From Apoderus coryli (lineage: Eukaryota > Arthropoda > Insecta > Coleoptera > Attelabidae): DNA of 64,000 nucleotides. Below are positions 39,394-51,514 of the stretch, in pieces. The stretch lies in contig OU452206.1 in NCBI GenBank assembly GCA_911728435.2, positions 17,514,297 to 17,578,296 of the forward strand, in the 5' to 3' direction. A program made the translations under genes and the position numbers. The notes beneath the pieces were generated by a model. The model saw only the letters and a list, made by a program, of their open reading frames with translations, was not told the DNA's origin and did not search any database. Within the stretch, counting starts at the first letter, position 1. Every line of letters begins with the position of its first letter.

Positions 39394-39976
39394 TTACTTC
39401 TCCATTAGTTTTTGTCTGTTTGATGGCATTTCTTCATCGTTAGATTCGACAAACCTTCCCGATTCTAGTGGATCTTCGAAATCTTCAAGATTATCACCGT
39501 CTTCGTCGATTATTTCCGGTCTGCATTGGTTCTTCATCCACAATTTCATCTGAATCATCAACTTCCTTGTAGGTTTTTTCTTCCACATTGGAGCATGTTT
39601 CAGAACCATGACAATTTGAGCATAAATTTGTGCATTTTCGGCAGCCACATTTTAAACTTTTACATCCAGTTTCACAGCTGCAGCAAATCGTTTTAAGCAA
39701 TATTTCCCGAATTAATTCCTTGTCTGTAAATTTCGGCATAATGCCGCGTTGATGTTGCTTCCAGCCCCAATCTGTTGCTGTCAATTTGTTACCCAGCCAA
39801 GCCTGAATCTGATAATATGCCCTGTAACAATGTTGTTCTGCTGCACCTTCTGTGGGTGGGAGATTGGCCAATATGAAAGAAGATTTAATTCTTTCCAATT
39901 GATATTTTTGAAATCTTAGTTGGTTCAGTGTTATATCATTTTTACATTTATTAATAGAGTTGATTAATTGTAACAC
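39394..39976 (-). pseudogene. Cysteine-rich protein fragment of a multi-copy insect family
   Basis: The frame from 39976 lacks an ATG, so the 5' part is missing. It encodes LPPTEGAAEQHCYRAYYQIQ, then WLGNKLTATDWGWKQH, then a dense Cys cluster CCSCETGCKSLKCGCRK...CSNC...CSN (about residues 98-130), likely several zinc ions. A one-base frameshift at about 39520 moves the acidic tail (DEDGDNLEDFEDP...) into another frame ending at 39394. I recognise the H-x-x-R-x-Y / WGW / Cys-cluster arrangement as recurring in many copies in invertebrate genomes, probably transposon-associated, but I cannot name its function. Confidence 0.65.
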
Positions 39977-40889
39977 ATTTTTTTTTATATATTATAAAAA
40001 ATTTTCGGATTCGAGTTTTTTTCATTATTTGCATTTTCTGAGAACATTTACCATAGTAGTGTATATTTTTTTATACCATCAGAAAGTAGAGATTTCAACG
40101 AACAAAAAACACACCAACTTTTTTAAAAAAGCAGATATTTTGACGTGAGAATTTTCGATTGAAAATTAGGGTGCTTTTTCGATATTAAGTCAAAATAAAT
40201 GTGAAAAAAATTAATATTTTAAATCAAAAAAATTACTGTATGTTTGGGACATACAAAAGTAAGTTTTCACCAAATTTCGTGAAAAAATAATTTTTTTTGC
40301 AAAAGAAAAATAAAAAACCAAAAACTTGGTTATTCGAGTTTTTCACATAAATTTTGAAGTTATGTGAAAAAAGTGTCGTTACAAAAGTTGTAGATCTTTT
40401 TATTACCTACAACTTTGCCATTTAACTTTTTTTCATAGGACTTGCAGTTTTACCGGAAATCGAGATTAACCGTTTTTTACCCTTAAAAACTGACCACAGA
40501 TCGCCCGTAATTTATTTTTCCTCGCATCGTCAAGCAAATCACCATATTATTGTAAAAATAAATTTTTGCTATTAAGTGTTGATTATCTGCTACTACTATT
40601 GGCTTGTACCATGTGCCACAAGCTTTAGTTGTTAAATTATCGAATAATGGCTAGTGCTGATCTTAAAACTTGTTTAATGTGATCGAACCGCTCCTGTCAG
40701 ATTATAAATTGGCATTTTTCAATGTGAAAATAATGATTGATAATAATTTTTAGTTTTACGAACACGTTAATTAATTAAATAATGGTAGGTTATTATTGAA
40801 AGTATATAATAATATGAAGTGAATAAAATTAAAAGTGAATAAATCTTCTTTGGTATTTAAGGTAGACGATTGATAGTTGACACAATACG
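39977..40889. other. Intergenic DNA, no gene seen
   Basis: Contains a short hairpin, GTTGTAG...CTACAAC, at about 40387-40413, in a block of sequence (about 40180-40500) with the look of an interspersed repeat. No ORF is supported. Confidence 0.5.
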
Positions 40890-41350
40890 GGATAATGAAG
40901 GTTGTTTCAATATAGGTGCCCAAGATTTTAAGGATCAATAAAACATGTCGTTTTCTGTCTTATTTATTGACATAAAAAATATGATTCACCAAAGAGTAAC
41001 ACGTTTTGAATGCATTGCTTTGTGATTCGTCGATTTTCTAAGCCCCAAAGCCGAGTTTGCCGATTAAGGAAGCCATCAAGATGAAATTGGGCCTCGTCAC
41101 TGAAAATTATTTTGTCGCAAAATCGGCATTCACTTCTGTTTGCTCAACGGACTAATTATTGAACTTGTTGAGTCAATTAGACTTTGTTGGCGTCTAGATG
41201 AGAATACGCTGAAGAATGGTTGTATGTGTAATGCCCAATTCGTGTGCACGAAAATTAATAGACGTCTGTGGACTTTCAGCCACACTTTTCGATTTTGATA
41301 ATAATGTTTAACAATCAGGGCGCGTTCTTTTATGATGTAATGCTCCATGA
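40890..41350 (-). pseudogene. Tc1/mariner-type transposase fragment (N-terminal to first catalytic Asp)
   Basis: Leftward reading gives an N-terminal helix-turn-helix-like part (MEHYIIKERALIVKHYYQN, ATG at 41348) and, in another frame at 41107-41038, FSDEAQFHLDGFLNRQTRLW with the first catalytic Asp. Frameshifts and deletions separate the parts, and no C-terminal half follows. It may belong to the same family as the C-terminal fragment at 59880. Confidence 0.75.
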
Positions 41351-41964
41351 TTAGTAACTCCTATCTGTCAACTTTTTATCCGTTACGTTATAACACCTGT
41401 CATTATTACTGTCAAACACCCATTTTATGGATAGTCATAAATAATTTTAAAAAAAATTGTGTGAAAAGACTATTTTTTTCACTATTTGCTCTTTCGACCT
41501 GACAGTTTTTTAACAAGTTTTCCAAAAAGTTTTATAAATTTATTTGGTTTTATAACAAATTTAAAGACTTTCAGGTTTTCTGAAAAATTTCTATAAATCT
41601 TCAGTTTTATAAATTTTCAAAAACATTATTTTGAAGATTACCGAAAACTAAATTAATTTTAGTCATATTGCCTCGCGATATCATTTATAAATAAGAGCTT
41701 TTAGGGAAATTTGACTAAAGTTAGACAGGGTAGTCCAAAAAAGTTGTGTTTCTCAAGAATTTCTAAAATGATAATTGTACAACTAGTAATATAAACACTT
41801 AAACAAGAATACAATAATAATTGTAATTACATAGATATTATATGCAAATGTCTAAATCATTACGTAACACAAACAATTACAAAAAATTACATTACACTTT
41901 CTCGTTTCTTCCTTTAGTTGTTAAAAGTTAATGTCGTTTTTTGTAATTGTTTCTGTTGACGTAA
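41351..41964. other. Intergenic DNA, no gene seen
   Basis: AT-rich; AGACAGGGTAGTCCAAAAAAG at about 41724 resembles the ACAGGGTGTCC ends seen elsewhere. Confidence 0.5.
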
Positions 41965-43150
41965 TAATAATAATCGACTTTATTTGTATAGGGCGAAGTC
42001 TAGCCTAATGGCCACTCACACTTAACCCTCAATACTTACATAATACAATAAATCAAACTTAAAACTAAACCTCCAAATTAACAAAACTATTAACTTACCA
42101 AACACACACAATAATAATCAAAATAATAACAATAATAATACATAATAATACAAAAATTCCCAAATCTTACTACCACTTATCAGAAGGCAGCTAAAAAAGA
42201 ATAGTTGAGAGTGCAGACCATGACTATAAGAATGATAATAAATAAAAATTGTCTTACATATTTTTTAAATACAGAAATAATCAAATCAAATTTTTCTTTT
42301 AGGACAGGTGTAAGGTAAATTGCATCACAGCATTATAGGTGAAACTACCTTGGAACATAGCAGTACTATGACGAGGCCTAGTTAATTTTATAGGGTTTCT
42401 AATATTCAGATGGTGAATCTCTCTACGGAAAACTAACTTTTGTGACAAATATGGAGGAGATGCGATTTTAATAATCCTAAATAAACAGTTAAGGAAATCG
42501 TATTGGAAAATATATTTCATTCTTAACCATTTCAAAGTTAACAGCGATGGTGAAACGTGATCATATTTGCGAAGATTACTTACAAATCGGCAACATTGGT
42601 TTTGTATTTTTTGGATTCGATACGCGTTCAGACTGAAAACAGCGTTACAGTACCTCATCCTTGAAACACCAAACTCTCTTTCTTCAGTTTAAATGATAGT
42701 AACTGTTTGTTTGCATAAAGTATAACCTTAAAGTTAAATAACATTGACGTGCTATGAAAGAAATGTGATCGGAAAATCTCAGCCTCTCGTCCAGATACAA
42801 GCCAAGGACCTTCACAGACGACACAAGTTCAACCCTCTGTTGATCAATTTTTAAGTTCAAATGCTTTTTTTTAAAGGTTTCTACGTTTCTTAGGCCAAAA
42901 GATAATAAACTTTGATTTACAGGGATTCAATTGAAGGTTATGGTTATTAGCATATATAGATACTAATATTCGGTAACTGTGAATTATTAATAACTTGATT
43001 AGCATGAATATATCTTTCTGATGGAAAACTAAACATAAACTGTGTGTCATCAGCAAAAAATTGAACATTTCCGTCAACTACAACCTGGTTCAAATCAAAA
43101 ATATATATTAGAAAAAGCAAAGGTCCCATTACAGGGCCTTGCGGTACATA
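41965..43150 (-). pseudogene. Non-LTR retrotransposon, C-terminal RT and 3' UTR
   Basis: From right to left: GPLLFLIYIFDLN and VQFFADDTQFMF (about 43129-43040), a degraded thumb, then an intact C-terminal frame 42658-42299 (MRYCNAVFSLNAYRIQKIQN, YLSQKLVFRREIHHLNIRNP). The 3' UTR ends near CGACTTTATTTGTATAGGGCGAAGTCTAGCC at about 41970-42005; a related 3' end occurs at 58255. 5'-truncated at about 43150 and frameshifted. Confidence 0.8.
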
Positions 43151-43904
43151 ACAATGTGGGATGAGATGGAAATTGATTGATTGATGATTTATGTATTTGC
43201 ATATAATGTCTATGTAATTACAATTATTATTGTATTCTTGTTTAAGTGTTTATGTTACTGATTGTAAAATTATCATTTTAGAAATTCTTGAAAAAGACAA
43301 GCTAAGTCTTGTCGAAACGTTGAAAAAAATTCCACATGAAACTATTATTAAAAAAATTTATTTGTATGATTGTAAACCTCAGCCCAAGACAAGCAAAATT
43401 AAATAAATTTGAAAATAAAGGTTCAAGAATAATAAATAACAAAAGAAGCAAAATCGACATTTTTTGTTTAAATTTGACGAAATGCTAGAGGGCATATTTT
43501 TCTATGAACCACCTTGTATATACCTTAGACTTAGACACCACCCAATGATAACAATTATTATTCTTAATTGAAATCCTACACGGGTTCTACAAATTTTAAT
43601 TTTCAGGCTAAATAAGCATTTAATTACAGTGTCATTTAGCGTAATTAATAAAATACCATGTGAAATTTAATTAAAACGTCCTTCCAGAAAACTACTACTG
43701 TTGAATGCAATCATAATTTTTAGTAGGTTAATTGTTTTGGCAAAACGGGATGTACCTTAATTCGTACCTAATTTACCGTTTAACATCTAGAATTATTGTG
43801 AAATTTCCAGTAAATGCAGCAGTTTATTGGACGGAGAATTACTTACGAGTAGTTTAAGATGCTCTAAAACAGCTTAAACCAAGTAGGTAGATAAATATAT
43901 AGAT
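43151..43904. other. Intergenic DNA with a CGAAACGTTG module, no gene seen
   Basis: At 43285-43325 a perfect short hairpin AAGAC...GTCTT is followed by GTCGAAACGTTG, like other Penelope-associated modules in the window. Confidence 0.5.
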
Positions 43905-44290
43905 AGATCTTTATTTACCATAGTAGCAATTACAAAAATTTGATAATTACAATTTAAAGCACGTCCAAATAGAAAATTTACAATTCAACTTGTAAAATCT
44001 TTGTATAACATATATGTAGGTATGTATAAACAACAATCACGAAATTTCAAAATATTTTATCTCAACTCCAACAAGGCGTATAGACCATCAGTTTCAAAAT
44101 GAGTGTGACATTTATTCATCAACTGAATAAAAACAGTTACTTAAGTGCAGTTCTTTTATTTTTCTTTCAAATTTATTCTGGTTTAAAATTTTGAAGCTAG
44201 CAGGAAGGTTGTTGTATAGTTTTATATTTAGCGAGTTATTTTGACTTTTGTTAAGTCTAAAACGTGGCGCAATGGTCAGCCCAACTGAAT
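43905..44290 (-). pseudogene. Non-LTR retrotransposon 3' end
   Basis: Leftward translation of about 44245-44125 gives YNNLPASFKILNQNKFERKI...CFYSVDE and a stop, the typical C-terminus of a non-LTR ORF2, followed by a 3' UTR to about 43905 with AGATAAATATATAGATAGATC simple sequence. Confidence 0.65.
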
Positions 44291-45959
44291 AATTTTTGTT
44301 TTATTATAAATCACATATTATATACAGATAAGGAATTTATATATCTGTATCAATCAAGATTTTATTTTTAACAAAGAAAAAATCAGGGTTGAGATGATTA
44401 AAATCAGATTATAATCAGTATGATTTAAAAAAAATCCTGGAATTCCTTGGAATTCTTTATCACACTTTTTACATACTGCTCTACAACCTAGTTTGCTCAC
44501 AACTTTCTTTTTTATAAAATACTGCCAAATACTAAAATAATCATCGATTTTTGATGATTTTTAAATCATGATTTTTATCAACTCTGGAAGTAATCTATAT
44601 TCAGGTGTGGAGTTCAAAACTAAATATGCAGTAAAACCAAACCTCCACAAAGTCCAAGTTTTCACTTGGTAGCCCAATTCAACCAGGATGAATGGCTGAG
44701 AGTTCTCTTGGTGCAAGAGCACTTTTGAGGGACAAACGTGTTTGTTTTTTCGTCTAATCTGGTCAATAATTCAGTACAACACTATCCCGTGATCATTTTC
44801 CCATTCGCCAAATAGTTAATGTGGATAACTGATTGGCAATAGAAAAAAAACAAAGATTTAATAAGAAATTCTTATTAAAATCGTCAGAATGGTCTTTATA
44901 GCAACTTTCTACGAAAACGGCTCAATAGTGCCGTTTATTAGGAGCCCTTTATTTTTTGATTCAGCTTCTTATCTTGATATTGAAGGAGATACAGAGGTTT
45001 TTGTGAACTTATGCCCTACTTGGTGATATAAAAAAAAGTTTGATGCTTTTATGTCTATAACTATAATTTAACAAAAGCATAAATCATCAAAACTAGGAAA
45101 CGCGGACATTCTGTATAAAACGATCGAATTTTTTACAGTAAAGTCTATAAATAAATCATTTCAATCAAAACCTTTGCAATGTTTAAAGTAAATTTTTGTT
45201 TCACCAATATAAAAACAAACACAAAGTTTTGTTGGCATAATTTAAAAATAAACAGTGATCAGTATAATAATAATAATTTAAGAGTCATAATGATGGGTAA
45301 TAACGCGGTTATATTTTTTCTCCGCACACATCAATGCGGATTGAATTAATTTTGAATGTTTGAAAAGGTGTTGTTTTTTTCGCAAATTAAAATAATTTGC
45401 AATTCATTTTATTTGATCTGATTTTTAAAAAAAATCTAACTATTCAGGAGATCGACACAACCGAAATTTTGAAAAATTTTTATGCAGTACTTCATTTTAT
45501 GACCCCTGGATCCTAAAAATGACCTCAGTTCAAAAGTTTATATATCTATATATATATATATAATTAAGTTGAGTGGTAGTCTTTGCTGACTAGTTAATAA
45601 ATAACTGTGTTTCTTGGGTTGATCAGCAAATCTTTTTTAATAAAACTATTTTTCGTTATGCCAAGCTTTTGATATATTTTTATATCTTCCTCGGGGCTAC
45701 AAATATAAGAGTAAGCTAAGTATAAATATATATAAAATTTAAAAATATGTTTACCTTAGTATACGAGGCAAGTTTTACATTGGTAAAAATAATAAAAACT
45801 GTAAATTAAAGAACATCAATTCAAACTTTTTTGTCAACTTTGTAAAATAATGATTAAAATTTAACATTTTTAAGTTAATTGAATTTTTTGTAATTGACAC
45901 TGACATGTTTATTCAAAAATATTTTGTTTAGTTTATTTGTGGTAAATTGTTTTTTAAGT
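44291..45959. other. Intergenic DNA, no gene seen
   Basis: About 45640-45720 may belong to the 3' region of the neighbouring Penelope-like element (minus-strand CCGAGGAAGATATAAAAAT module). An (AT)n run lies at about 45538-45562. Confidence 0.5.
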
Positions 45960-47080
45960 GAAATGTCAAGTTTTTTTATTTAGGTTAAGAAGTAGATTCA
46001 AAAGAAATAAATATTACTGTCATCATGGGTGTTATTATTAATAGTAAATAAATATGAATATATATTACTGATTTCATTCGAGTCTTTCTTTTTGTTTAAC
46101 GTATTTTCGGTATTATACGTTTCAAACATTTCAATGAAAAGTCTTTTATTTTGATTTTGTTCACAGGCAAGGATTTTTACATTATTTAAGTCTGGAAAAT
46201 GATTTGTATTGATACAATGTTCAGCCAATGCACAAGTTTTTTTGTTAAGTCGAATGTCACTTTTATGTTGGGTAATTCTATTTTTAAAAACTCGGGAAGT
46301 TTGTCCGATGTATACTTGGTTACAGTCTGAACATGGTATATTATAAACTACATTAGATTTTTTTTAAAATGGAGTCTTGATCTTTAGTTTTTGTATATAA
46401 ATTGTTAATCGTTTTTGATGACTTGCTGACAATTTTTAAATTTGGAAGATCTTTTTTTATAATTTTAGTTATTTTTGGGGTTATAAATTTTATATTTGGA
46501 AAAGAAATATAAGAAATTTCGTTATTAATGTTAGAATCATGGTTGTTTCTAACTTGAACATTTGTATTCTGATTTTCTGGTGTATTATATAATAATTTTT
46601 GTAGTAGTTTTCGTGGATATGAATTATCGAGTAGAATATTAAACAATTTTTTGTAGTTGTCTTCTTTGAATTGAGGATGACAAATTTTGTTAATTCTGTT
46701 TTTTAACCCTAATACCAAATTTATTTTCATTTTTTGTGTGGGGTATGAATAATAATTTATGTATCTACCTGTATTAGTAGGTTTCCTATACCAATCTAAA
46801 ATGATTTGGTTTTCTGGGTTTTTTAGTACTTTAGTATCTAAGAACGGTACAAATCTTCCTCAATTGTGAACTGAATTTTTTCGTGGTAACTATTAAAAAT
46901 GTTTGATATTTCAGTATTACGATTAAAAGGTATTGCGCATTATAATGTCGTCCACATATTTTTTTATAAAAGGTAGATTAAAAGAAAGTTGAGGAATACA
47001 AATATCCAAAAGATCATCCATGATATATTGAGATACAATGGGTGATAATGTATTGTGTTTGACAGTTTTGCAATAGACGG
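45960..47080 (-). pseudogene. Penelope-like element: RT C-terminus and GIY-YIG endonuclease, decayed
   Basis: Leftward: RT catalytic box PFIKKYVDDIIM at about 46975-46940, then VPFLDTKVL...WYRKPTNTGRYINYYSYPTQK (46860-46740), the linker region in frame 46730-46353, and after a frameshift the endonuclease: VVYNIPCSDCNQVYIGQTSR (about 46360-46300), then FKNRITQHK and LAEHCINTNH (about 46230). YIG and the following Arg and His are present. Penelope-like elements combine RT with this endonuclease and integrate by target-primed synthesis. Frameshifts near 46370, 46855 and 46925 inactivate it; the 5' part is missing. Confidence 0.9.
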
Positions 47081-48039
47081 CTTAACAAAACAGGAGTAGA
47101 AAAAATTAATTATCGGTGTACTGTACAGTATGTCCAATTTTCGATCCGTTTATGGGGTATCATTTTATTATAAAACATAAAGACTTTAAATTTGAATTGT
47201 AAAAACACAAGTTTGATCTGCATCTCGAAAATATTTAAACTATCTAAAAACTAATTAGTCCATCCGATTCAACGACTAAATTTATGAGATGATAAGGTTT
47301 TTCAATACATAAAAATTGTAGACACGACATAACCCTTGGAAAGATTGAACTTTCAGGTTTAACTCAAAAACTATCAAACCCTATTAAAAATCTTGATTTA
47401 TCCACCGAATTTAGCCAGTGACGCGAAATCCACAGGTCTCAATCATCAATAATATCCGAGATACTCCTTAAAAGTATCGAAAATGGAACACCACCGTCAC
47501 GGTTTGCGGTTTCAGTCAAACTGAGCAGCCGCGGCTAATTGGGCCTAATTTCATAGTAAAAAAATCTTACTGGAGGATTATTCTAAATACAATTATGATC
47601 CTTATGGCAGTATTTATACGTCTTATAACAAATAATATCTGATTTTGCGTTAGTTATCAGTGTTTGTGCAACATATTTTTAGGTTAGGAGGCTTTAAAAA
47701 ACTAAAAGTGTCCGCCTTGGGTCATGGACGGCATTAAAATGTTTATATTGTTACAAAACAAACACACACAAAATGATATTTATGCTGTTCTCCAGGCAAG
47801 GGCATCCGGCTGTATATTTTCTTTTTTTTTTTCATGATCTTTTCCGCTAAAAATAGGTACACTTCGTTAAATGCATAAAGCAAAAAGTGCGAAAATAATA
47901 AGTAAACGTCGTCGTCGTGAAAACCAATTTGCAACTGTTCGCAGACATAGCAAAACGTTGAATGATTTAATGCGATTTCTTGAAAATTAAATCAACCTTT
48001 TAAAATTATACAAGGTGTTTCACAGATTTAATTAACAAG
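47081..48039. other. Intergenic DNA, no gene seen
   Basis: No coding region is supported. A TACAAGGTGTTTCACAG motif at about 48009 precedes the next retroelement piece. Confidence 0.5.
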
Positions 48040-48705
48040 TCATTTCAAAATGGAATTTTTCCACAATGCCTGTTTTTGCTATTTATCAACGACATTACGT
48101 GCCTAGACATCAGCGGTAAAGTATGTCTCTTTGCTGATGATACTAGTTTCACTGGGCCCGGATAGTGTGGCTCTTCATAGTACCATATCCAAAGCCTTAA
48201 TCACCATCAAATCATGGTTGTTCTTGAACACTGCGAAAACTAAATCTGTGTCATATAAAGGTGCGCTGCAGTCTTTTGAACTTAATAATTCCACTATTGA
48301 CGTCGTTTCTTCTGTGAAGTTTCTGGGCCTTGTTGTTGACAGCTCCCTGAAGTGGAAGTTGCACATTGATGCGTTATCAAAAAAAATAAGCTCTGCCTGT
48401 TTTGCGTTAAGATCAGTTTCCAAAGAACTTAACTTGTCCACTTCCATAACAGTCTACTTTTCACTCTTCGAATCCCATCTTCGATACGCGCTCCCATTCT
48501 GGGGTACATGCTGTGCAACGCAATTTCGGCGTATTTTTAGGTTACAAAAAAGAGCTATTCGATACTCTCTGAGATTGCACTATAGAGCCCATTGCCAGGA
48601 CTTCTTCAGAAAATTTAAAATACTAACACTACCTTCCTTATTCATATTGGAATGGGTCTGCTTAATCCGCAAACATGATCTTTATTTATTAGAAATAGCT
48701 AAACC
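48040..48705 (+). pseudogene. Non-LTR retrotransposon piece A (RT active site to thumb)
   Basis: It starts with LFLLFINDITCLDISG and CLFADDTS (about 48068-48150), then after a frameshift runs through VSSVKFLGLVVDSSLKWKLH, the thumb and LQKRAIRYSLRLHYRAHC to about 48690. There it is interrupted by piece B, with the frame staying open across the junction. 5' truncated; no 3' end. Confidence 0.8.
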
Positions 48706-50140
48706 CCTGACATACATATTCAACAAAATTATTTCGAACGGCGTTGTTTTTCCACACAGATTTAAACAAGCATTGGTTATACCGATTTATAAATCGGGGG
48801 AGAAAACATTAGTGGAAAATTACCGCCCCATAAGCCTGATTTCTAATTTTTCCAAAATCATAGAAAAAATTATTAAAAAAAGATTATTGCGCTTCTTAAC
48901 AAAAAATAATTATTTCTCTGAAAATCAATTTGGCTTTTTGGAAGGTAAATCTACAGGAGATGCTATTGCATTGATAACGGACAAAGTATATAGTGCACTG
49001 CCTTGTGCTGGGGTTTTTATAGACTTGGCTAAAGCATTTGACACCGTTGACCACAACTTGTTATTGGAGAAGTTGGAAAGAGCGGGTGTCAGGGGACTGC
49101 CACTGAAATTGTTCCAGAGTTATTTGACTCAGAAAGTTAAAATACACACTGTTGTGAGTAACGCACAAAAAATAGAATGCGGAATCCCTCAGGGGACAGT
49201 TCTGGGCCCAATTTTGTTCAATATGTATTTGAATGATTTGCTCTCTTTGAATTGCAGTGGCACTTTGGTCTCGTTTGCAGATGACACGGCTCTTTTTGTT
49301 GAGGGGGGAAACTGGACTGAAGTTAAGGAGCAAGTAGTTCGTGATCTGCAGATAATCACTAAATGGTTTGATAAATATAAATTAACAATAAATCTAAACA
49401 AAACGGTATATTTGCCTTTTACAAATAATGTTAAAACGCTGCCCCTGGATACTAATTTGAATGTGTTCCTGCCTCAGAGAAATCGACCGTGAAAGATAGA
49501 GAGACGAAACTCAGTTAAATACTTAGGAATAATTCTAGACAAACATTTAAAATGGGATCTTCATATAAACTCTTTAGTCTCAAAAATACGATCGCTAATG
49601 TTTATTTTTAAACAAACAAGAAAAATACTTACGATCAAGGAAAATATGACCCTCTATTACTCGTTGGTTCAATCTTTGCTAAGTTACGGAATAGTCGGTT
49701 GGGGAGGGGCTTATAATTCCAATTTAAAGCCACTATTTATTATTCAAAAGAGGATTCTAAAAATAATATTTCATCTGAATGTTCGATTTCCATCAGTCTC
49801 TCTATTTCAGAAGTGCAAAGTTCTAAATATCCGAAACTTGTTTTATAAAGCAGCTTTATTGCAGTTGCATAAGGATAAAATGTTGCTTAGTCCGATTGAG
49901 CATAAACACAATACGCGACAAAAATATAATAAAAAAATACGACAACCAAAAACAGCAAGAACTATCGGACAAAGGTCTTTTTTTTATATAGGCCATAAAT
50001 TTTATAATGTTCTACCAGAAAATATAAAAGCAAAAATGTACTTGGCGTGTTTTAAAAGGACGGTGAGCTGTTGGCTTGGGAAGTATGTTTTATGTTTTGT
50101 TTGCCTGTCTACAAATTATTTTTAATTTTTTGACAAATAT
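48706..50140 (+). pseudogene. Non-LTR retrotransposon piece B (RT to C-terminus)
   Basis: It begins abruptly in the fingers region (AKPLTYIFNKIISNGVVFPH, ALVIPIYKSG, ENYRPISLISNFSKIIEK), continues with AFDTVDHNLLLEKL, CGIPQGTVLGPILFNMYLNDL and VSFADDTALF (catalytic Asp pair intact), stops at 49490, and after a frameshift resumes with VKYLGIILDKHLKWDLH and a C-terminal region ending at 50125. It is related to the copy on the opposite strand at 51515-53510. Confidence 0.87.
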
Positions 50141-51514
50141 ATATTTATTTATTTTATTTAAATGAGTATCTACCAATATTTTTACAATGTATAGTAAGTA
50201 AATCAAAAAATAACTGTAGTTTCTGTGAGGAATTCCGTGGAATGGTGGGGATATTTTTACTCGTAACATTTTCTTTGACTCATCAATAGTTTCATCTCAG
50301 ATTTCCGAGTCCACGTCGTCGGAGTATGATGCCGCCATAAATATATTTATTTCATAAAAATTCCTCGAGGTTTCTTTGAAAGATGACCTCGATATGTGTA
50401 ACAAAATCCACAAAGGCATGTTCAGATTACAAACACAATATTTTTTTAATGAACTCTATACTGAACACAGGAGTGGACAGTATCTACCTACGTCACACAC
50501 ATTCTCTCCTATAATGGCGGCATGCCTCGCAACCAGAGACTCGGAAAGCTGTTTTTTTATGCTGTGGTTTTTTCATATTCGGGTCATTCACCTTTGAACT
50601 ATCGTTGATTAAGCAACTCAATCGGGAAGAAAAGTAAAGATATATTCGTAACTAAGCAAGGAAACCATTATGGAAGAGAAGTCATTGGTTTACCGGGAAT
50701 CTTGTCCAGGAAAAACAAGTATCATGGTCGAAAATCATTTTAGGAAAGCCCTGGCGGCCTATTGAAGTATCCACTTATTGAAAAAACACCTTTCTTCTTT
50801 GCACAGTAAATTCAAAATATGTGGAGAACAGCCATAAGTTATAACGTTTTTTCTTCGAACTTTTTCTTTTGAGGGCTGCTATGTGTGCTGCGTTGACATG
50901 TCACCAAAGATTATACTGTGCACTGGATTTTACTTCACACGCAAAAATGAAGTCACAAACAATTTTAATCAATGATTCTGAAGTATAAGTTTTCCCGAAG
51001 TATCAGTAGTTTCATAAAGAGACACACTCCATCTTCAGTTGTTATATTGTTGCACATTACTGGTTGAACCTTTGACCACCCATCAATGGGCATATAAAGG
51101 ATAAATATTTCATTGTTTCATCTTCATTAATTTCTGCTAAGAGGCTTCTTGCTATTGTTTTTTGTGATAATTTGTATATGTAAATAAAAAAAAACAATAG
51201 CCTCTCACTGACATTGTCATCCAAAGGTAGAGAGATGATTACAAATCAATTCAATATAAATAAATCAATTAACGATGTTATGCACCAATTATGATATATC
51301 TCCAGATCTATTCCATATTCTCAAATAACCTTGTTGTTTTTCATTCGGTGAATCTGAAAACTAATTATGTCCAGAAAATTTACGACAACAGGACATGCGT
51401 AACATTTTTTGGCAAACGCCTGCAGTACCGCAATTACAATTTAAGCGATTTTATTTAGTTTTTCATGACTTTCTTTTTGGGTTAGTAACATTCCGTATTT
51501 TATTATATAAAAAT
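50141..51514. other. Intergenic DNA with a repeat, no gene seen
   Basis: About 50460-50540 is an inverted relative of 54508-54650 (GAACACAGG...CTACGTC...CTCTCCTATAATGGCGGC). No ORF is supported. Confidence 0.55.
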
